Shown here in pieces: positions 59,238 through 64,000 of a stretch of 64,000 nucleotides of DNA (position 1 is its first letter; each line of letters opens with the position of its first letter). The position numbers were made by a program, and so were the translations under genes. The notes under the pieces are model-generated. The model worked only from the letters and a program-made list of their open reading frames with translations, was not told the origin of the DNA and searched no databases. The stretch is from Rubricoccus sp963708165 (GTDB taxonomy: Bacteria > Bacteroidota > Rhodothermia > Rhodothermales > Rubricoccaceae), in assembly GCA_963708165.1 (NCBI GenBank), contig OY970187.1, positions 3,472,001-3,536,000 of the forward strand. Reading direction: 5' to 3'.

Positions 59238-59702
59238 TCAGGCGCTCGGTGCCAGGCGCAGGTGGTCCACGATGCGCGTCACGCCGGGCTGGCGCGCGAC
59301 GAGGCTCAGAATGGCCTCGCGCTCTGCACCGCTGGCGACGTTGCCGTAGATGGCCACAGCGCCGTGCTCGATGTAGAAGCTGAGGCCTCTGGCGGCAGAG
59401 CCTTCGCGCGCCATCGTGTCTTTGAGGCGCAGCGCGAGCGACTTGTCGGCGGTGGTGCGGGCGCGGCGTTCCTGAAACCCCTCGATGATGGATCGGAGGG
59501 GGCCGGGAAGGCCGTAGGCGGAAACGGGAGCGGAGGCGGCCACGGGGAAGGCAGATGGGAGTGCTGGCAGGAGTCCAAGTCTCGTGCCGTTCTCGCGCAA
59601 CGCACCTCGCACGCCAGAGGCCCAGCGCGAACCGTTCAGGCGCTCCAAATCGGAACGCGGGCGTTCCTCTTCACCCCCTTTGCCCGGAACGTGCCGCCGC
59701 AC
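59238..59702 (-). CDS. BON-domain protein
   Basis: The product is 154 aa at most. The C-terminal 70 residues form a BON domain: ADKSLALRLKDTMAREGSAARGLSFYIEHGAVAIYGNVASGAEREAI...VTRIVDHLRL, with the central conserved Gly in IYGNV. BON domains bind membranes or lipids in the periplasm. The N-terminus is uncertain: the first residues are basic and unconserved, and a signal-like segment (LGLLPALPSAFPVAASA) sits at about 43-58, so the true start may lie further in. Confidence 0.6.
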   Translation of the reverse strand: MRRHVPGKGGEEERPRSDLERLNGSRWASGVRGALRENGTRLGLLPALPSAFPVAASAPVSAYGLPGPLRSIIEGFQERRARTTADKSLALRLKDTMAREGSAARGLSFYIEHGAVAIYGNVASGAEREAILSLVARQPGVTRIVDHLRLAPSA

Positions 59703-59719
59703 GTCGAGTAGCCTCTGGC

Positions 59720-60184
59720 GTGACCGCTCTGCACTCCCTCGTTTCGCTTCTGCCGCCCGAGAGGGTCCGGGTGGGACTCGTTGCGGCGTCCAAGATGGAC
59801 CTCCTGCAGCAGATGGTGGCGCTGGTCACAGACGACCGCGCCGATGACGTTCTGGAAGCCGTGCTGACGCGCGAGCGCGTGATCTCGACAGGCGTGGGGC
59901 AGGGGTTTGCCCTGCCTCACGCGCGCACGTCGGCGGTGGGGGATACGCGCGCGTCGTTGGCGATCCTGGCCGATCCCGTCGACTACGATGCGCTGGACGA
60001 GATGCCGGTCCGCATCGTGCTGCTCATGGCCGGTCCCGAGGCGGCGCGCGGCACTCACCTTCGTCTGCTGAGCCGCATTTCGCGCGTGATGGCGGACTCC
60101 GGGATGCGCCAGGGGCTCCTCGACGCCGAGTCGGTGCCGGAGGTGCTGCGCACGCTCGCCGACGCCGAGGCGCGTCTGGCCTAG
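59720..60184 (+). CDS. PTS EIIA type 2 domain protein (PtsN-like)
   Basis: A 154-aa product from GTG 59720 is a stand-alone EIIA domain of the fructose/nitrogen class. The phosphorylated His is His67 in GVGQGFALPHART; VRIVLLMAGPEAARGTHLRLLSRISRVM follows the family pattern. Such proteins regulate metabolism or potassium and nitrogen responses by phosphorylation state. No other PTS gene is nearby. Confidence 0.8.
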   Translation: MTALHSLVSLLPPERVRVGLVAASKMDLLQQMVALVTDDRADDVLEAVLTRERVISTGVGQGFALPHARTSAVGDTRASLAILADPVDYDALDEMPVRIVLLMAGPEAARGTHLRLLSRISRVMADSGMRQGLLDAESVPEVLRTLADAEARLA

Positions 60185-60345
60185 CCTCTGGCGAGAGGCA
60201 CGAAACAGAGTGGATATTCCGTTATTGCATTAGTGCGAGTACACGTGTTCAGATGCCCGCTCGTGGAAAGCAGCACTCGGCGCCAGAGATTCGTTTGACG
60301 CCAGAGGCCTGCGCGGTCAGTTTCCGAGCCCGCACCTTTGCTCCC

Positions 60346-61638
60346 ATGTTCAAGACCATCCGCGGCACGTTCGACGTGCTCCCTATCGCCCACGACTCTG
60401 GCGGCACCGAAATCCCCGGCGCGCCCGCATGGCGCCACGTCGAGGGCGTCGTGCGCGATCAAATGCAGCGGTTCGGCTTCGAGGAGGTGCGCACGCCGAT
60501 TCTGGAGCCGGTCGACCTGGTCGCCAGAGGCGTCGGGGGCACGACGGACATCGTCCAGAAGGAAATGTTTACCGTCGAGCGCGGGCGCGAGACGTACGTG
60601 CTCCGCCCCGAGGTGACGGCGCCTGTGGTGCGCGCGGCGTTGCAGCACAGCCTGCTCCAGCGCGGTGGTGCGCAGCGGTTGTTTTACATCGGGCCGTGCT
60701 TCCGCGCCGAGCGTCCGCAGAAGGGCCGCTACCGCCAGTTCCACCAGTTCGGTGTCGAACTCTTGGGCAGTGCCGAGGCCGTGGCGGATGTCGAGGTGAT
60801 CGCCAACCTGCGCGCCGTCTACAGCGCGTTTGGCATCACCGATACGCGGCTACGCCTCAACACCATCGGCGACGCCTCGGACCGCCCGCGCTACCTCGAC
60901 GCGCTCCGCGAGTACGTCGCGCCGTTCGCGGACGAGTTGAGCGAGACCAGCCGCCAGAGGCTGGAGACCAACCCGCTGCGCCTGCTCGACACCAAGGACC
61001 CGCGCGAGCGCGAGATCGTGGCCGGCGCTCCCAAGCTGCCAGACTTCGTGGGGCCTCTGGCGCGCGCGCACCACGACGCCGTCAAAGCGCACCTGGACGC
61101 GCTGGAGATTCCGTACGTGGAAGACCCACTGCTCGTGCGCGGCATCGACTATTACACGCGAACCGTGTTCGAGCTGGAAAGCGACGCGCTGGGCGCACAG
61201 AGTGCTCTGGCCGCGGGCGGCCGCTACGACGGCCTGGCCGAGGCGGTCGGGAGCAAAACGCCGGTCCCGGCGGTGGGCTACGCGGCGGGCATCGAGCGCC
61301 TGTTCATCGCGCTCGCCGAGGCGGGCACCGAGCTTCCGGGTATCGCTCGCCCTGACGCGTTTCTCGTCGCGATGGACGACACCGCGCGGCCGTGGCTACT
61401 TCATGCCGCGCAGACGCTTCGCGCCAGAGGCCTGCGCGTGGAGTTCGACCTGTTGAGCCGCGCGTGGCGCAAGCAGCTCAACGAAGCCTCGCGGCAAGAT
61501 GCGCGCTTCGCCGTGATCGTCGGCACAGACGAGCTCGCCTCTGGCGAGGCGCAGGTCAAAGACCTCGCGAGCGGCGAGCAGTCTGCGGTCCCATTCGGCG
61601 CGCTCGCGGATGCCCTCGGAGCGACGCCAGAGGCGTAG
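60346..61638 (+). CDS. hisS: histidyl-tRNA synthetase
   Basis: A 430-aa class II synthetase. MFKTIRGTFDVLP at the start, LRPEVTAPVVRAAL, motif 2 YIGPCFRAERPQKGRYRQFHQFGVE, the histidine-binding LVRGIDYYTRTVFE and motif 3 AVGYAAGIERLFIAL are all present, followed by the anticodon-binding domain. ATG 60346 is chosen by homology; ATG 60253 is in frame but upstream residues are not conserved. Confidence 0.95.
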   Translation: MFKTIRGTFDVLPIAHDSGGTEIPGAPAWRHVEGVVRDQMQRFGFEEVRTPILEPVDLVARGVGGTTDIVQKEMFTVERGRETYVLRPEVTAPVVRAALQHSLLQRGGAQRLFYIGPCFRAERPQKGRYRQFHQFGVELLGSAEAVADVEVIANLRAVYSAFGITDTRLRLNTIGDASDRPRYLDALREYVAPFADELSETSRQRLETNPLRLLDTKDPREREIVAGAPKLPDFVGPLARAHHDAVKAHLDALEIPYVEDPLLVRGIDYYTRTVFELESDALGAQSALAAGGRYDGLAEAVGSKTPVPAVGYAAGIERLFIALAEAGTELPGIARPDAFLVAMDDTARPWLLHAAQTLRARGLRVEFDLLSRAWRKQLNEASRQDARFAVIVGTDELASGEAQVKDLASGEQSAVPFGALADALGATPEA

Positions 61639-61663
61639 GTTTCTCGTCACCACCTCCGCCACC

Positions 61664-62002
61664 ATGCGCACGCTTCTCTTCCTCGCTTTGCTCGCCTCCG
61701 GCTGCACCTCGCGCACGACACCAGAGGCCTCTGGTGGAGCCGTCTCGGGCACCATCACGTCGGTCGATCTCTCGCCGTTCGCATACGATGGCGATGGGCA
61801 GATTGTGATGGAGACAGCCTCTGGCGAGACGGTGCGCGTGCTCATCGCGGCGCGGACGAACCTGTGTGCGGCGGAGGGACTGAGTGTGGTGGGTGCGTTG
61901 AAGGCGGGGGATCGCGTCGAGGTCGTGGGTGAGCGCGCTGCGGACGGGTCGATTCGGCCGTGCCTGGAGGCTTCGCACCGGGTCACGCGCGTCGCGCGAT
62001 AG
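61664..62002 (+). CDS. small putative lipoprotein
   Basis: A 112-aa product has the lipoprotein signal MRTLLFLALLASGC (lipobox LASGC, Cys 14). The mature part is a small beta domain (GTITSVDLSPFAYDGDGQIVME; VVGALKAGDRVEVVGER), OB-fold-like by pattern only. The function is unknown. It starts 26 bases after hisS. Confidence 0.6.
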   Translation: MRTLLFLALLASGCTSRTTPEASGGAVSGTITSVDLSPFAYDGDGQIVMETASGETVRVLIAARTNLCAAEGLSVVGALKAGDRVEVVGERAADGSIRPCLEASHRVTRVAR

Positions 62003-62064
62003 GCAGCACACACAGCGAGGCCTCTGGCGCATCGCCAGAGGCCTCGGAGATGGACGGAGAGGGG

Positions 62065-63141
62065 CTAGTTGTTGCCGCCCCGGCGGCCCCGTCGCGAGGG
62101 GCGTTCCTTCCGCTCCTCTTTGGGAGCCTCTTTCGTCTCTTCCTGATTGCCACGGCGGCCTCGGCGCGTGGTGCGTTCGCGCTCTTTGGAACGCTCGGCC
62201 TCGCGGGTACGCTCGGCGCGCTGGCGGGTCTCGCGCTCCCGCGACTGCACGCTGGCGCGTTTCGCGCTCACGCGTCTGCCTCTGGCGTGTCTCGCGCTCG
62301 CGGCTTTCTCTTTGCCGTGTCTCGCGCTCACGCGTCTGCCTCTGGCGGGACTCGCGCTCACGCGTCTGGCGCTGGTTCCTCTGGCGTGTTTCGCGCTCGC
62401 GGGTCTGTCTCTGTCGCGTCTCGCGCTCGCGGGCTTGCTCACGGGTCGCTTGCCTCTGACGCTCTGCCCGCTGACGGGTCTCTCGCGTCTGGCGCTCACG
62501 GGTGTCGCGGGCGCGGCGGTCGTCGCGAGCCCGGTCGTTGCGAGCGCGAGTGTCCCGAGCGCGGCGGTCGTTGCGGTCGGCGCTCCGGCGCTGGTCCGTG
62601 CGGCGGGTGCGGCGCTCGCCATCGTCGTAGCGGTCGTCGCGTCGGTCAGCACGGCGGTCGTTGCCTGGCGGTCTGCGCGGCGGCGCTCGACGGAGCGGCG
62701 GTAGTTGGCGTGGTGCCGCCCGACGCGGTAGTGGCGCTCGTGGCGGTCCCGGTACTGCCTGGAGCACGAGCCGAAAAAGTCGCCGTGGTCTAGGTGTGCC
62801 TGGAGTGCGCGGCCTGAGAGCGTGACGCTGCGACGGCCGTGGCAGACGCGGTAGCTGTTGCCTCGGACGCGGGCGTAGCGAGGGTACGCCTTGCCGTTGT
62901 AGTACCCATCGCGGTAGCCGTCCCGGTAGCCCTCGTCGTAGCCGCCGCCGTAGTCGTAGCCGCCGTTGCCGTAGACGGGGACGTCGTTGTAGTACGGGTC
63001 GTTGTAGCCGCCGTTGTCGTAGTCGTCGTAGTAGCCGCCGTTCGAGCGGTCGTTTCCGTAGCCGTAGTTGAGCGGGGAGCAGCCCGTCGCGACGAGCGCT
63101 GCCATCGCGACGGCGGCAAAGAGGGGGAGGCGTTTCAGCAT
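62065..63141 (-). CDS. Arg/Glu-rich lipoprotein with frame-switched repeat region
   Basis: A 358-aa frame begins MLKRLPLFAAVAMAALVATGC (lipobox, Cys 21), then a Tyr/Gly/Asp-rich segment (NGGYYDDYDNGGYNDPYYND) and a basic domain (YRVCHGRRSVTLSGRALQAHLDHGDF). The C-terminus is Arg/Glu-rich (RERETRQRAERTREAERSKE) and ends RRGRRGGNN. Between about 62,255 and 62,665 the same RETRQR-type repeat continues only in another frame, so two compensating indels seem to have replaced about 135 repeat residues with an Ala/Thr/Ser-rich stretch. Either the gene evolved this way or the assembly has two errors. Confidence 0.6.
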   Translation of the reverse strand: MLKRLPLFAAVAMAALVATGCSPLNYGYGNDRSNGGYYDDYDNGGYNDPYYNDVPVYGNGGYDYGGGYDEGYRDGYRDGYYNGKAYPRYARVRGNSYRVCHGRRSVTLSGRALQAHLDHGDFFGSCSRQYRDRHERHYRVGRHHANYRRSVERRRADRQATTAVLTDATTATTMASAAPAARTSAGAPTATTAALGTLALATTGLATTAAPATPVSARRERPVSGQSVRGKRPVSKPASARRDRDRPASAKHARGTSARRVSASPARGRRVSARHGKEKAASARHARGRRVSAKRASVQSRERETRQRAERTREAERSKERERTTRRGRRGNQEETKEAPKEERKERPSRRGRRGGNN

Positions 63142-63218
63142 CGGAAAGGAGAGAGGTTCACCGGCGTGCCGCACGCCACTCGCGCGAGGTCACATCGTGC
63201 AGACATCTATTTCGTCAC

Positions 63219-63236
63219 GCCTCTGGCGCCAGAGGC
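63219..63236. repeat. GCCTCTGGCGCCAGAGGC palindrome
   Basis: A perfect palindrome in the gap upstream of the Arg/Glu-rich lipoprotein gene. Confidence 0.75.
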
Positions 63237-63332
63237 GCGTCCATTGGCCTCTGGCGTGACGCTGAGCGCCGCGCGCATCGAACCGCTCTCTGCGCTGCGA
63301 GGATTTCCTGAGGGGAGGGGCTGAAGGCATCG

Positions 63333-63350
63333 CCTCTGGCGCCAGAGGCT
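63333..63350. repeat. GCCTCTGGCGCCAGAGGC palindrome after transpeptidase gene
   Basis: A perfect palindrome 32 bases beyond the minus-strand stop at 63382; likely terminator. Confidence 0.75.
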
Positions 63351-63381
63351 GTGGCCGGTTGGCTTCCGCCCCTCGATCCTG

Positions 63382-64000
63382 CTAGAGCAGACCGTCGAGT
63401 GCTGCGAGCTGCTCGCGGTCGTAGCCGTAGGGGTCGCCGTGGAAGACGAGCGCGCCGCTCGGGTCCACCTCGGCGGTGAGGTACACGAAGTGTGTGTGGA
63501 TGGGCTGCGCCAGAGGCACGCCCTGCCGCTGTGGGCCGCGGCGATAGGCTTGCTGTGCGCGCTCCTCGGACCAGCCCTCGGCGCGGAGTAGGTAGGCGGC
63601 CAGCGCTTCGGCATCGCCTGCGTGGACGCATCCGCTGGAGACGGCGCCGCCGAAGTCGCTCCGGTTGGTGTCGTGGATGAGGATGGCGTAGGGATTGGTC
63701 ATCGGGAATTTGGCGCGGCCGAGCGGGTTGCTCGGACCGGGCTTTTGCACGAACCGGAACTGCCCGACGGAGACCGAATCCCATGGCACAAGGCGGCTGT
63801 CGACGGCGGCGCCGTTCTGGTACACCTCGAAGCCGGAGCGCCAGAGGCTGAGGCTGTCGGCGCGCGCCATCGGGAAGACCTGGGCGGCGGCGAGCGAGCG
63901 CGGCACGAACCACGCCGGGCGGAAAACGACGCGCGTGATGGAGTCGGAGATGACGGGCGTGGTCCATCCCGTCGTCTGCGCGTTGCCGATGTTGACCGTC
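63382..64000 (-). CDS. L,D-transpeptidase (YkuD/YcbB-like), 5' end outside window
   Basis: At least 206 residues; the frame stays open to the window edge, so the start is beyond 64000. TTGWTTPVISDSITRVVFRPAWFVPRS and NPYAILIHDTNRSDFGGAVSSGCVHAGDAEALAAYLL are typical of YcbB-type enzymes. The catalytic Cys lies in SSGCVH, with a preceding His in IHDTN. It cross-links or remodels peptidoglycan in the periplasm. Confidence 0.85.
   Translation of the reverse strand, partial: TVNIGNAQTTGWTTPVISDSITRVVFRPAWFVPRSLAAAQVFPMARADSLSLWRSGFEVYQNGAAVDSRLVPWDSVSVGQFRFVQKPGPSNPLGRAKFPMTNPYAILIHDTNRSDFGGAVSSGCVHAGDAEALAAYLLRAEGWSEERAQQAYRRGPQRQGVPLAQPIHTHFVYLTAEVDPSGALVFHGDPYGYDREQLAALDGLL

Noticed and set aside
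61556..62767. Separate 403-codon minus-strand gene with RETRQR repeats
   Set aside because: It has no signal or sensible start and overlaps hisS and its downstream gene; its repeat part is better explained as a frame-switched segment of the lipoprotein at 62,065-63,141.

Overview
This GC-rich window most likely comes from a member of the Bacteroidota/Rhodothermota branch, for example a relative of Rubricoccus, Rubrivirga or Salinibacter. The evidence is a type IX secretion (T9SS) C-terminal signal on a lamin-tail protein, a PID-CTERM-like sorting tail, LptF/G and LptD envelope genes, a Bacteroidetes-type tyrosine integrase, and starts that mostly lack Shine-Dalgarno sequences. The taxon is an inference. 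No rRNA or marker phylogeny is available; the only RNA gene seen is one tRNA-Met.

Layout. (1) 1-9694: the integrase end of an integrative element, with small unknown genes, a CHC2/TOPRIM primase fused to an ATPase, an excisionase-like HTH protein, an unknown 376-aa protein and a tyrosine integrase, most of them in one minus-strand run with stop/start overlaps. (2) 9957-18344: a defence island with a TIR/DUF4062-like protein, a YgjP-type metallopeptidase and a type I restriction-modification locus in the order hsdM-hsdS-hsdR on the minus strand. hsdR carries a roughly 100-residue in-frame insertion, hsdS is scrambled in both target-recognition regions, and hsdM and the peptidase gene need single-base frame corrections. 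(3) 18.4-30.0 kb: GIY-YIG protein, HupE/UreJ-like protein, secreted M28 and M14 peptidases, HI0933 flavoprotein, PID-CTERM protein, T9SS cargo and a phosphoesterase. (4) 30.1-39.7 kb: a surface-glycan cluster (rfbB, rfbA, flippase, glycosyltransferases, sulfotransferase, exosortase and partner, wecB). (5) 39.8-41.15 kb: a foreign-looking FAD monooxygenase bounded by integron-cassette-like core sites. (6) 41.15-64.0 kb: envelope and housekeeping genes (lptD, ROK kinase, tRNA-Met, lipoproteins, M28 peptidase, penicillin-acylase-type hydrolase, icd, lptF/G, sucC, ABC ATPase, ptsN-like, hisS, and an L,D-transpeptidase cut by the window end).

The dominant unexplained signal is a 9-10 bp word, GCCTCTGGCG, or its complement CGCCAGAGGC, scattered over nearly all chromosomal genes in all reading frames and on both strands. 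By hand I counted 12 copies in 33,650-34,810. At many gene ends two copies meet head to head as the perfect palindrome GCCTCTGGCGCCAGAGGC, often touching the stop codon. The word is absent or nearly absent from sucC, icd, the T9SS cargo gene and the FAD-monooxygenase insert. It behaves like a highly iterated palindrome or DNA-uptake-type signal that spreads at the DNA level. It also brackets a family of about 87-bp REP-like elements, one of which sits inside hsdR.

Several single-base frameshifts, including one in the housekeeping gene sucC, suggest residual indel errors in the assembly, so broken genes here should be read with that in mind.
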